From Candidatus Cloacimonadota bacterium (GTDB taxonomy: Bacteria; Muiribacteriota; UBA6191): DNA of 53,992 nt. The number at the start of each line of letters is the position of its first letter. Positions within the stretch are counted from its first letter, which is position 1. The translations under genes and the position numbers were made by a program. Positions 13,752-22,135 of the stretch are shown in pieces. Location of the stretch: assembly GCA_002402105.1 (NCBI GenBank), contig NVVD01000004.1:155540-209531 (forward strand), read 5' to 3'. The notes under the pieces are model-generated. The model made no database searches, was not told where the DNA came from, and was given only the letters and a program-made list of their open reading frames with translations.

Positions 13752-16598
13752 ATGACAATCAAAAAAAAGTTAATTTTAACCTCGATATTGGCAACGGGTA
13801 TATTTGCTATAGTAGGTTGTAGTTTATCAACTTCATCAACAGGTACAGAGACTCCTGCAGCTTCAAATTCTACTGGTCAAATAAATGGTACAGTTTCAAA
13901 TGGTGCTCCATCAAGAAATGCTAGAGTTAGTATTAAGTCTATGAAAGATGGTTCAGCAATTAAAGAAGCAATTACAAATGCACTTGGTGCTTATACTGTA
14001 ACAGTACCAAAAGATAAAGCTCCATTTTTAATTAAAGCTGTTGATTCAAAGGGCAAATCAAACTTTTCTTTTGTAAAAGAAACGGGGGGTACAGCAAATG
14101 TAAATCAATTGTCTTCTTTATCTTTAATGTTGGCATCAAAGGTAAAACCAGCTGATTTATTTAAAGCAACTGGTACACGTTTTACAACAACTTTAAAAAC
14201 AAGCATTGAAAATAATTTGGCAAAAGCCAAAGAAGCTATTGCTAGAGTGATGGCTGGCTTTTATAAAGATGCTGGAGTTGCGTCAACGGTTGACCCTATT
14301 ACTACTCCAATTACTGCTTTTAATATTGGCTTTGATAAAGTATTAGATGCAATATCAGTTAGTTTTAGTGCAACTGCTACAACAGCAGAGATTAAATCGG
14401 CTATTGATAGCACTGTAAGCTTAGCTTCACTTGCTTCAACAGTCGAGTTAACAAATGTAGGTACAGCTTTAGATTTGACATCACAAATTTCACAGGCAAG
14501 AGTAGATACTTTAACAAGTGCAATTAATAATATTGTAGCTATTAAATCAATGGTATCTTCATTTTTGTCTGTTGTAAAATCAAGTAGCGTCAGTGCTGGT
14601 ACTTTATCTACATTTTTTACAGAGATTAGTGGTAAAACATTTAGTGGTTTTAGCACAACAAATTTAGTAGAAAGAGCCGTAAATATTTCATCAAAGGTAA
14701 GTGCTTTGTCTGAAGGAATCTCAATGGTTTCAACAGTAAGTATTAATAATAAAATAGCTTATGAGATCAAATTTTTCACTATTCTTAAAGATGGTGGGAT
14801 AGCATTAAATGCTTTTTTAAACACTTATGATACTATCTTAGTACAAAAAGCTAATGATGATACATGGAAATTTATATCAAACAATGAAAATGCAAGTATT
14901 GGAGCAAAGTTTAGATATACTTACGATGTAGCAAATATTTCAATATCAAATAAAAGTTTTGATGTTGTATTTAAAGTGGAAAATAAAACAAGTAAAGATA
15001 TAGATGCTGTAACTGTAAATATTCCAGAATTAACGGGGGTTACCAGCTCATTTTCAGGTGTTGAAGATACATCTAAGGTAAGTCCTATTGAAAAGTTTAG
15101 CGTAGAAATAAATGCTACAAATAACTCCTCTGTGATTTCTTCATTATCTGCATCTTCATCTGATGAAATAATAGCAAATTTAATTATTAGATATGCAGAT
15201 ACGACTACAGAAAACAGACTTGTGACTTTACCAAAAAGAGTTATAACGGGGGCTTATCCATCAAAAGGAAATTTTCCTTCTGTAACAGTTACTGGACATT
15301 CTACATCTTATTTAAAAAATGGTTCATTGAGTTTTGGATATAGTAAACCAACTTCTTTTTTAGCAAGTTTTATAGAAGCTTCACTTTATAAGGGTGATTC
15401 AATGGCTATTGCTACAAAAATAGCAAGCGTACCAGATTTAAGTTTATCATCAAGTTCTGCTCAAATGACTTTTACTACATTGACTGTATTTGATACAAAA
15501 TATATTTTAAAAGTTACTGCTTTTAACCCAGAAGAAAATGAGTCTTTTTCTACAATTTGGTTTTTTGACCCAAGTATTAGAGATTTTTCAACATTTGTGG
15601 TTACAGACTCTACATTTAGTGGAAAAAATCTAGAGCTTGCAAACAGTGAAACAGCAAGTTTTGGGACTACATTTACTTTAAAAGTTGATAAGTCATATAC
15701 AGTAGCAAATACTACTATATCTGGAACATGGGCTGTAGTAAATAATCGTCTAGTTTTATCAAAAGTTTTTGGAACAGAAACTTTACAAGATACTTATACG
15801 TTGTTTGCTTTAAATACAAGTACACAAAGACATGAGACTTATGTTTTTTCAGTAAACTCAGGTACTGGTTCTACTCGATTTATTAAACTGACTGATACTC
15901 CAGTAGCATCAGTAACAACTTCAGCTGGAGAGTTACCAGCAGCTGTTAAAGGTAAAGTTTTAGATTTTACATATAGCTTTGTAAGTAAAACAAGTACTTT
16001 TTATGCAAAAGATGAAGTTGTTAACTTTACTTTTAGTAGTAGTGGTACATTATTTATTAAAAAATCTACTGATATTTTATCTAAAGATGTTGGTGGATTC
16101 ACACTAGAGAGAACTGAATATTTATGGAAAGACTCTAGTAAGGGGCTGTCTTATATGCTCTCGATATTGGCTGATGGTAGCATAAATGAAATAAATCTTT
16201 TTACTACTCCACATGCTACAGCCGGTAATTTTTTAGGCTCATTTAAGCTTGCTGTAGACACAACAGAAACAAACGCAAGTTTGCCTTCAACTATTTCGGG
16301 TCAAACTATTGCAACAACTTGGACTGAAACAAAAAGTGGAGCTCCTTATAAAAGTGGAGATCAAAAGAGCTTTGAATTTAATGCAAATGGTACTTTAACA
16401 GAAATTCATATTTTTGGAAATCGTACAGAGATTGCTACATCGTTTACTAAAAAAGACGGTATTTATACTTGGGTTCATGGTACATCTAATAATAAATACT
16501 CATTATCAGTGGACTCAGCTGATGCTTTTACAAAACTTGAAATTTTTAGTGCTGTAAGCACTGTTGGTAAATTTGGAGAGTTTTTAAAAACTCAATAA
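13752..16598 (+). CDS. Large Ser/Thr-rich lipoprotein with carboxypeptidase-regulatory-like N-terminal domain
   Basis: 948 residues. A lipobox ends at Cys23 (IFAIVGCS), so the mature protein is lipid-anchored in the envelope. Residues about 40-110 (INGTVSNGAPSRNARVSI, then GAYTVTVPK) look like a carboxypeptidase-regulatory/CNA-B-like beta-sandwich. The middle is helix-prone and Ala/Ser/Thr-rich. The end has two clear and one weaker module of about 95 residues, each with F-x-F-x3-GTL, a W or Y strand and an 'EI-x-LF ... G-x-F' close, suggesting tandem calycin-like repeats. No enzyme motif was found. It is monocistronic, with terminators on both sides. Confidence 0.65.
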   Translation: MTIKKKLILTSILATGIFAIVGCSLSTSSTGTETPAASNSTGQINGTVSNGAPSRNARVSIKSMKDGSAIKEAITNALGAYTVTVPKDKAPFLIKAVDSKGKSNFSFVKETGGTANVNQLSSLSLMLASKVKPADLFKATGTRFTTTLKTSIENNLAKAKEAIARVMAGFYKDAGVASTVDPITTPITAFNIGFDKVLDAISVSFSATATTAEIKSAIDSTVSLASLASTVELTNVGTALDLTSQISQARVDTLTSAINNIVAIKSMVSSFLSVVKSSSVSAGTLSTFFTEISGKTFSGFSTTNLVERAVNISSKVSALSEGISMVSTVSINNKIAYEIKFFTILKDGGIALNAFLNTYDTILVQKANDDTWKFISNNENASIGAKFRYTYDVANISISNKSFDVVFKVENKTSKDIDAVTVNIPELTGVTSSFSGVEDTSKVSPIEKFSVEINATNNSSVISSLSASSSDEIIANLIIRYADTTTENRLVTLPKRVITGAYPSKGNFPSVTVTGHSTSYLKNGSLSFGYSKPTSFLASFIEASLYKGDSMAIATKIASVPDLSLSSSSAQMTFTTLTVFDTKYILKVTAFNPEENESFSTIWFFDPSIRDFSTFVVTDSTFSGKNLELANSETASFGTTFTLKVDKSYTVANTTISGTWAVVNNRLVLSKVFGTETLQDTYTLFALNTSTQRHETYVFSVNSGTGSTRFIKLTDTPVASVTTSAGELPAAVKGKVLDFTYSFVSKTSTFYAKDEVVNFTFSSSGTLFIKKSTDILSKDVGGFTLERTEYLWKDSSKGLSYMLSILADGSINEINLFTTPHATAGNFLGSFKLAVDTTETNASLPSTISGQTIATTWTETKSGAPYKSGDQKSFEFNANGTLTEIHIFGNRTEIATSFTKKDGIYTWVHGTSNNKYSLSVDSADAFTKLEIFSAVSTVGKFGEFLKTQ

Positions 16599-16612
16599 AG
16601 TAAAGTTTGACA

Positions 16613-16647
16613 AAAAGCCCCTCCAAAAGTTTTGGAGGGGCTTTTTT
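16613..16647. terminator. Bidirectional intrinsic terminator
   Basis: A 16-bp perfect stem (AAAAGCCCCTCCAAAA at 16613-16628 with its complement at 16630-16645) has T-runs on the plus side and, by symmetry, on the minus side. It serves both the lipoprotein gene and the convergent DUF899 gene. Confidence 0.9.
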
Positions 16648-16649
16648 GA

Positions 16650-17207
16650 TTATAGACTAGGATGCCACTCTTTATTAGAGGGCAAAAGATCAAAAAAGTG
16701 CCAAACTCCACAGTACAAGTCACCTGGGCCAAAAAAATCTTTAGTGATATGAATAATTTTACCATCATTTGTTTTTTGAAAAACAGAGAAACCAGGTAAG
16801 TGTTTATTATCCTGAGTTTCAAATTTCATTTTTTGTCGAAAGCTTTGTGAACTTTGAATCATAGAAAATTTATAGGAGTTTTTTTCAATTAGCTTTTGGT
16901 GAACCTCGGGTTTATCTGGGGTGCTAACAACGAAAGCTGCTCTTGAAGATAGATGTTTGTAAACTCCGTTGTATTCATCAGCCCATAAAGCACAATATGG
17001 GCATTTAGATCCCATATTATAAACTAAGATAAGTTCATTAAAATCTCCAAATAAATTAGAGAGTTTAAGTTTTCCTTCTAAGTTGGTGAACTCATAATCC
17101 TCAACTTCAAAAGGATCCATATTTTTTTTAATTTCGAGTAATTTTTTTTGTTTTTCATTTATTTCTAAATATAAATCTAACATTTGTTTTTCTAAATCTT
17201 GTGACAT
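16650..17207 (-). CDS. DUF899-family thioredoxin-fold protein
   Basis: 185 residues. A coiled N-terminal helix (residues 1-35) leads into a thioredoxin-like core with LFGDFNELILVYNMG then CPYCALWADEYNG, the DUF899 signature, and ends with the family's GDLYCGVWHFFDLL. The CPYC could be redox-active. No signal peptide is present, so the protein is probably cytoplasmic. Its physiological role is not known. It is followed on the same strand by a DUF3147 gene whose stop-to-start order (17221-17574 upstream) suggests a two-gene operon. Confidence 0.75.
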   Translation of the reverse strand: MSQDLEKQMLDLYLEINEKQKKLLEIKKNMDPFEVEDYEFTNLEGKLKLSNLFGDFNELILVYNMGSKCPYCALWADEYNGVYKHLSSRAAFVVSTPDKPEVHQKLIEKNSYKFSMIQSSQSFRQKMKFETQDNKHLPGFSVFQKTNDGKIIHITKDFFGPGDLYCGVWHFFDLLPSNKEWHPSL

Positions 17208-17220
17208 CTAAGGCCTCTTT

Positions 17221-17574
17221 TTAACTAAATTGAATACCAAACTTAGGTAAAAGATAAAGCATTAAGTGATAACAAGCAATGGTCAGGAGTGATGCAATTG
17301 TCAAAGAGATATAAAAGGAGCCGTTTGTTTTTTTGAGTAACCATGGAAATATTAAAAACATAGGTAATGATGGTATCACCATATAAAAAACACTATAAGA
17401 AAATTGGCTAGCTTGTTGAATATCTTTGTTTTCAATATACAACCAAATAAGTGATAAAATAGAGATTAAGGGTAAACTAGCTAACAAACCACCCATTAAA
17501 ACAGATTTTTTTGAAACTTCTGAAATTGTGACTATAAGTAATGAAGTAATAGCGACTTTTATTACAGTAAACAT
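17221..17574 (-). CDS. DUF3147-family small membrane protein
   Basis: 117 residues with four hydrophobic segments. The sequence VTISEVSKKSVLMGGLLAS followed by LPLISILSLIWLYIENKD is the DUF3147 hallmark. The family is uncharacterised. It is upstream of the DUF899 gene on the minus strand with a 13-bp gap and is preceded by AAGGAG. Confidence 0.75.
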   Translation of the reverse strand: MFTVIKVAITSLLIVTISEVSKKSVLMGGLLASLPLISILSLIWLYIENKDIQQASQFSYSVFYMVIPSLPMFLIFPWLLKKTNGSFYISLTIASLLTIACYHLMLYLLPKFGIQFS

Positions 17575-17721
17575 TTAGACTCCTTAATTAATTAAAATAT
17601 TTTAACAAAAAAAAACAAAAATAAACAAGTAAATACCTTGTTAGACAAAAGCAACATTTAGACTAAAATCTTATGTTACCTTAAGCCCTAAGATGCATTG
17701 ATAAATACAAAATAGAAGACG

Positions 17722-17756
17722 ATACAAAAACTATCAAATAATAGGAGTTTTTGTAT
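17722..17756 (+). promoter_or_regulatory. Hairpin covering the ribosome-binding site and start codon of the Xer recombinase gene
   Basis: A perfect 11-bp inverted repeat, ATACAAAAACT (17722-17732) and AGTTTTTGTAT (17746-17756), has a 13-nt loop. The Shine-Dalgarno AGGAG (17743-17747) lies across the loop/3'-arm junction, and the first two bases of the ATG start (17755-17757) are paired. In the mRNA this would hide the translation start; function is inferred. Confidence 0.5.
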
Positions 17757-18648
17757 GGAAAAGTATCTTGATGAGTTTATGCAGTTTATTAGAATGGAAA
17801 AAGGGCTTTCAGCAAATACCCAAGAAGCCTACTCTAATGACATTATTCAATGGTTTAATTATTTAGATACGACTGACTTAGAGGATAAAGATGCAATTTT
17901 TGATTATCTTCAATTTTTGAAAGAGGCCGATTTATCAATTACCTCAGTTTCAAGAAAAATAACTAGTTTACGAATGCTTTATTCGTATATGGTACAAAAT
18001 AAATATATACCAGAGTCTCCAATTGATGCAGTAGAGCTTCCTAAGTTACCAAAATATTTACCCCATTGTTTGAGTATAGATGAGGTAATAAGTTTAATTG
18101 ATGCAACAGATTATAATAAAGCTGCTATTAGAGATAGGGCCTTGCTTGAAGTTTTGTATGGTTGTGGACTACGTGTAAGTGAGCTGACAGGTTTAAATAT
18201 ATCAGATATAGAATTTAGAGAGGGTTTTTTAAAGTGCTTTGGAAAGGGTTCTAAAGAAAGATGGATTCCACTCGGTAAAATGGCTTTAGAGGCTTTACAA
18301 AATTATGTTAGATCAGAAAGAAATTTATTATTAAAAACAGCAAATGAAAAAGCTCTATTTATTAATAGAAGAGGAAAGCGAATTTCTCGAATTGCTGTTT
18401 GGAAAATGGTTCAAAAAGTTGCTCAAGTCTCAGGACTTGAGAAAGAAATATCCCCTCATACATTTAGACATAGTTTTGCTACTCATATGCTTGATAGTGG
18501 AGCAGATTTAAGGGTTGTTCAAGAGTTGCTTGGTCATGCTAGTTTAACAACAACTCAGATTTACACCCATGTATCTAAAGAGCAGTTATATAAAGTTTAT
18601 CAAAGTTATCATCCAAGAAACCAAAAACAATTTGAAGAGTCAGCCTAA
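17755..18648 (+). CDS. xerC: XerC/XerD-type tyrosine recombinase
   Basis: 297 residues, typical Xer length. The N-terminal SAM-like core-binding domain (about 1-90) precedes a catalytic domain with the full set: Arg140 (GCGLRVSEL), Lys164 (GKGSKERW), His235 and Arg238 (HTFRHSFATH), His261 (LLGHASLTTTQ) and the nucleophile Tyr270 (IYTHV). Xer proteins resolve chromosome dimers at dif sites with FtsK. XerC versus XerD cannot be told from this window, and no dif-like site was seen. The start codon is the first ATG of the frame after AGGAG and lies in a hairpin. The gene for a large outer-membrane protein begins 9 bp after it. Confidence 0.9.
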   Translation: MEKYLDEFMQFIRMEKGLSANTQEAYSNDIIQWFNYLDTTDLEDKDAIFDYLQFLKEADLSITSVSRKITSLRMLYSYMVQNKYIPESPIDAVELPKLPKYLPHCLSIDEVISLIDATDYNKAAIRDRALLEVLYGCGLRVSELTGLNISDIEFREGFLKCFGKGSKERWIPLGKMALEALQNYVRSERNLLLKTANEKALFINRRGKRISRIAVWKMVQKVAQVSGLEKEISPHTFRHSFATHMLDSGADLRVVQELLGHASLTTTQIYTHVSKEQLYKVYQSYHPRNQKQFEESA

Positions 18649-18657
18649 AAACTATTT

Positions 18658-21207
18658 GTGAAATTCTTTAAATTATACATATTTACTTTTATTTTATTTT
18701 GTACATCAAGTGATGTACAGGAAATTCGTGCATTTCGTTCAGAACACAGAGAACTAGAAATTTACGGAAATAAAGAAATAGAGTTTAATGAATATAGATA
18801 TAAAGGAGACTTCAATCAATTCCTCCAAAAAAATCCACAAATCATTACTGATTCAAAATTTGATCAACATACAAGGATAAATGTACGTGGAAAAATAGGA
18901 AAGGGTATAAGTATAAATGCTGTTTTTGATGATTCAAATGATAGAGATGAAGATGAAAAAATCTTAATGAATATTAAAGGAAGAGACTTTGAACTTGCTC
19001 TTGGACGAATCTCTCTTGATTTAAAGGGTACAAAATATGTATTAAATAATAAAAAAGCTCTTGGAATTTATTTTTCAAAAACTTTTCGTAAATTAAAGTC
19101 AAGTTATTTAATATCACGCTCAGAAGGGCAAGAAGAAAGAGAACAATTTTTTGGAAATGGCTTACAAAGTGAATATATTTTAAAGAAAACACCAGTAGTT
19201 GTAGGTAGTGAAAAAGTTACAATAGATGGAAAGTTGCTTGTAAAAGGTATCGATTACGAGTTTGATTATGAAGGTGGTAGTTTAAGATTTTCACAAGAGT
19301 TGTTACCAATTGAAAATACATCAAATATTATTATTGAATATGAGTCATCAAGAGATGGGTCTTCTTTTAAAAATAGAATTTTTGCAACAAGGCAAGAGTA
19401 TCGTTTTAATTCAAAAAATCGTATTGGTTTATCTTGGGCCATGGAAAAAGATCAAATTGATGATTCTTTAATTTTATCTAATTTTGCAAAGCCTCATCAA
19501 TTAAATATTATAGAAACAGATTTACATTTAAATCTGAGTAGTGGTTTAAAAATAGATATGGAGCTAGCACACTCTGTAGATCAACAAGATATTGTATCAA
19601 ATACTTTACCAACGATTAGCGGAAATGCTTTAGACTTAAATTTATCTTATAAAAAAAATAGAAATAAATTTAGATATAATAAAGAAAGAATTGACCCAAA
19701 TTTTCGTTCGATTGGTAAAAAAGATTTTGTTAACTTAGGTACAGACTCTGATTTGGTTGGAGATGTAGATCAAGATTCAATAGCGTATAATTATCAGTCA
19801 GATAAGATAACTTTTCATGAAACCTTTCAAAAATCTCAAACAAACTTAAATGATGACTCTTTAAAAGATACTAAAAGGTTTCAAGCTATTGGTGGAGACT
19901 TTACAGCAAAAGTAGGAAACTTATTGAAGTTTAGAGGTGGATATAGAAATGAAAATAGCCCTATTTATAGAGCGGGTATTTTAAACAATTATTCTACCTT
20001 TAGAAAAAAGAAGTTAGGTGTATCTTTACCTTTTTCACAAAATATAGATGTGAGTTTGGATAATGAAATACAAACAAGAGCTACCATTGGAGCATCAGAA
20101 AATGAAGTAGATACAAAAGAGATTTCTTTTTCTTCAACTAACATGAAAAACTTTTCATGGAATTATTCATTTAAAGATAGAAAGTCTGAGGATAAATTTA
20201 AAAATTTTACCAATGAAAAAAATAAAGATCATAAGGTGCAATTGCATTATAAAAATGGAAGAAAATTTAGAACAAAAGTTGAATGGATTCAAAGAGATGC
20301 AGAAAACTTTTTAAAAAATGAAGCAAATGAGTCGCATTCATCAAGTATAAATATAAACTATAAACCTAATAGAAAGTTTCAAATTTCTTCAAAGTTAAAA
20401 CAAGAAGAAAAAAGACGTATTATAAAAGAAATTACACAAATTGATTTATCAAATATTAATCAAGAGATTACAAGAGATTATATCACTCCAACTCATCCTG
20501 TAAAAACAATTACAAGTTCACAACAAATTAGATATAAACAAAATAAAAATGTATTCCATAGATTATCATATCGTTTTAGAAAAGAAGAAGAAAAAGTAGC
20601 TCAAAGGGTATTGACTCAAAATGAAAATTACTCCTATGATTTAAAATGGACATTGCCAAAATCATATAAGTTAAAATATCGTTTTGATCAAAAAGATAGG
20701 TATAATAGAAACTCAACAATTGATAAAATGACCTTTAGACAAAACTTTGAGGTGACAAAGTCTTTAAGAAAACGAATGACAATAACAGCAAACTACAGGG
20801 CTCAAAATGAAATGGATCATGTAGCAAAACTATTACAAGAAGATGATGAATCAGGTTTGAGATTAGAAAAAATATTCAGTTCAAAATTTAGAACAAATGC
20901 CAGTATTTTATCAACTAAAAGAGCTGGGCTTGATAATAAATCAGAATATCGTTTAGGCTCTGGTATTGTATATACTCCAGGAGTAAACGGTTTAAGAATA
21001 GGTGTTGATTTGACAAAAGGTAAATCAAAAGATCACAATACAAAAGATAATAGTGACTTAGAGCAAATTAAAGTAAATGTACATAAAAACCTTTTTAAAG
21101 ATGCTTATTTAGAAGGTCAATATAAATTTGAAAAAGAAGCTCCTTCTTCTAAAGGTTTAGGGTACTCAGCTACTTTATATAAACTAAAGCTTAGTATGGA
21201 CTTTTAA
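18658..21207 (+). CDS. Large outer-membrane beta-barrel protein, SprA-like fragment motifs
   Basis: 849 residues from a GTG start directly after the Xer gene. A signal peptide (KFFKLYIFTFILFCTS) is followed by a surface region in which VTIDGKLLVKGIDYEFDYE leads into a GGSLRF strand (residues 181-221); this 'DG-x-L-x-G-DY-x-DY-x-G' pattern also occurs in SprA-type translocon proteins and in related outer-membrane proteins of several Gram-negative phyla. From residue 240 to the end short strands alternate polar and aromatic residues with charged turns, as in a many-stranded barrel, and the last residues YKLKLSMDF end in Phe, typical for BAM-assembled barrels. Substrate and partners are unknown. 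It is cotranscribed with the recombinase and ends at a strong terminator. Confidence 0.65.
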   Translation: MKFFKLYIFTFILFCTSSDVQEIRAFRSEHRELEIYGNKEIEFNEYRYKGDFNQFLQKNPQIITDSKFDQHTRINVRGKIGKGISINAVFDDSNDRDEDEKILMNIKGRDFELALGRISLDLKGTKYVLNNKKALGIYFSKTFRKLKSSYLISRSEGQEEREQFFGNGLQSEYILKKTPVVVGSEKVTIDGKLLVKGIDYEFDYEGGSLRFSQELLPIENTSNIIIEYESSRDGSSFKNRIFATRQEYRFNSKNRIGLSWAMEKDQIDDSLILSNFAKPHQLNIIETDLHLNLSSGLKIDMELAHSVDQQDIVSNTLPTISGNALDLNLSYKKNRNKFRYNKERIDPNFRSIGKKDFVNLGTDSDLVGDVDQDSIAYNYQSDKITFHETFQKSQTNLNDDSLKDTKRFQAIGGDFTAKVGNLLKFRGGYRNENSPIYRAGILNNYSTFRKKKLGVSLPFSQNIDVSLDNEIQTRATIGASENEVDTKEISFSSTNMKNFSWNYSFKDRKSEDKFKNFTNEKNKDHKVQLHYKNGRKFRTKVEWIQRDAENFLKNEANESHSSSININYKPNRKFQISSKLKQEEKRRIIKEITQIDLSNINQEITRDYITPTHPVKTITSSQQIRYKQNKNVFHRLSYRFRKEEEKVAQRVLTQNENYSYDLKWTLPKSYKLKYRFDQKDRYNRNSTIDKMTFRQNFEVTKSLRKRMTITANYRAQNEMDHVAKLLQEDDESGLRLEKIFSSKFRTNASILSTKRAGLDNKSEYRLGSGIVYTPGVNGLRIGVDLTKGKSKDHNTKDNSDLEQIKVNVHKNLFKDAYLEGQYKFEKEAPSSKGLGYSATLYKLKLSMDF

Positions 21208-21210
21208 AGC

Positions 21211-21241
21211 AAAAAAACCACTCACTAGGAGTGGTTTTTTT
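21211..21241. terminator. Bidirectional intrinsic terminator
   Basis: Stem ACCACTC (21217-21223) with GAGTGGT (21229-21235), 5-nt loop, an A-run before and a T-run after. It serves the outer-membrane protein gene and the convergent binding-protein/porin pair. Confidence 0.85.
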
Positions 21242-21256
21242 ACTTTAGTAAAGAAA

Positions 21257-22126
21257 TTATTTTTTTTTCTTATATTTCTTTTCTAATGCTTTCATGGCTT
21301 TTCTGTAGACTGGCCAGAGTTTTTTACCCTCTCTTAGGTTTACAGTGCCTTGGTCACTAATAATCTTTTGACCAGCTTTACTTTTAGCAAATTTAATAAA
21401 TTTCTTAGCAAGTTTAGTCGGCTTTTTATTAGTTACAAGATATAAAGGTCGATACAAAGGGTATTTACCTTTCATGATGTTTTCTTTACTTAGTTCATAA
21501 CCATCAAGGCCTAAAACTTTAACATCTCTTTTTCTTGCACTAGATATACCAGTAACAGCAATTCCGTAAGTATCTTTTAAAATAGCTTTTTCTAGTGGGC
21601 CAGATGATTTGAATGACTGTGTTGCAACAAAGTCAATATCAACGTCCATAAAAATAAGCTCACGAGCCATTCGCCCAACACCAGAAATTTTACCATTACG
21701 TTTGAAAAAATGAAGCGTTTTATCTTCTCCGCCTAAATCTTTCCAATTAGTAACTTTACCAAGCATTACATCTTTTAGTTGCTGTAAAGTAATAGATTTT
21801 ACTGGGTTGTTTTTATTAACAATAATAGCTAGTGCATCCCAAGCTACAGGATGTAGTTTAACTTTTTTCTCAGCATCACTACCAAATAAACACTGGCGAC
21901 ATGAACCACCAACATCTACTTCTCCATCATTAGCAGAGCGGATACCTTTTGTTGCCCCTCCACCTTCAATAGAGACTTCTACTTTGTACTTTTTAGTAAA
22001 AGCAGCGGCAAGCTCTTTCATGTATGCTTTTTTTGTAATTCCACAGCCTCGATACTTAATCACTGCTGTTTTATCAGCAGCGAAAGCAACGAAAGTGAAA
22101 CAAAATAATATAATTAAATGTTTCAT
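21257..22126 (-). CDS. Periplasmic phosphate-type substrate-binding protein (PstS-like)
   Basis: 289 residues with a signal peptide (MKHLIILFCFTFVAFA). The PBP-II fold of PstS-like proteins is marked by SIEGGGATKGIRSANDGEVD, then VGGSCRQ, and the later DVMLGKVTNWKDLGG, a near-universal motif in phosphate-binding homologues. The C-terminus is Lys-rich. It would bind phosphate or a similar oxyanion in the periplasm. No pstC, pstA or pstB is here, so it may act as a stand-alone scavenger or feed a transporter encoded elsewhere. It lies 9 bp after the porin gene on the same strand, with an AGGAGACC site upstream. Confidence 0.8.
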   Translation of the reverse strand: MKHLIILFCFTFVAFAADKTAVIKYRGCGITKKAYMKELAAAFTKKYKVEVSIEGGGATKGIRSANDGEVDVGGSCRQCLFGSDAEKKVKLHPVAWDALAIIVNKNNPVKSITLQQLKDVMLGKVTNWKDLGGEDKTLHFFKRNGKISGVGRMARELIFMDVDIDFVATQSFKSSGPLEKAILKDTYGIAVTGISSARKRDVKVLGLDGYELSKENIMKGKYPLYRPLYLVTNKKPTKLAKKFIKFAKSKAGQKIISDQGTVNLREGKKLWPVYRKAMKALEKKYKKKK

Positions 22127-22135
22127 TAAGGTCTC

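Noticed and set aside
14261-14656. 131-codon minus-strand frame inside the large lipoprotein gene
   Set aside because: It mirrors the lipoprotein reading frame, whose signal peptide, promoter gap and terminators make it the real gene.
17575-18657. dif site near the Xer gene
   Set aside because: No 28-bp dif-like dyad was seen in this stretch or elsewhere in the window.
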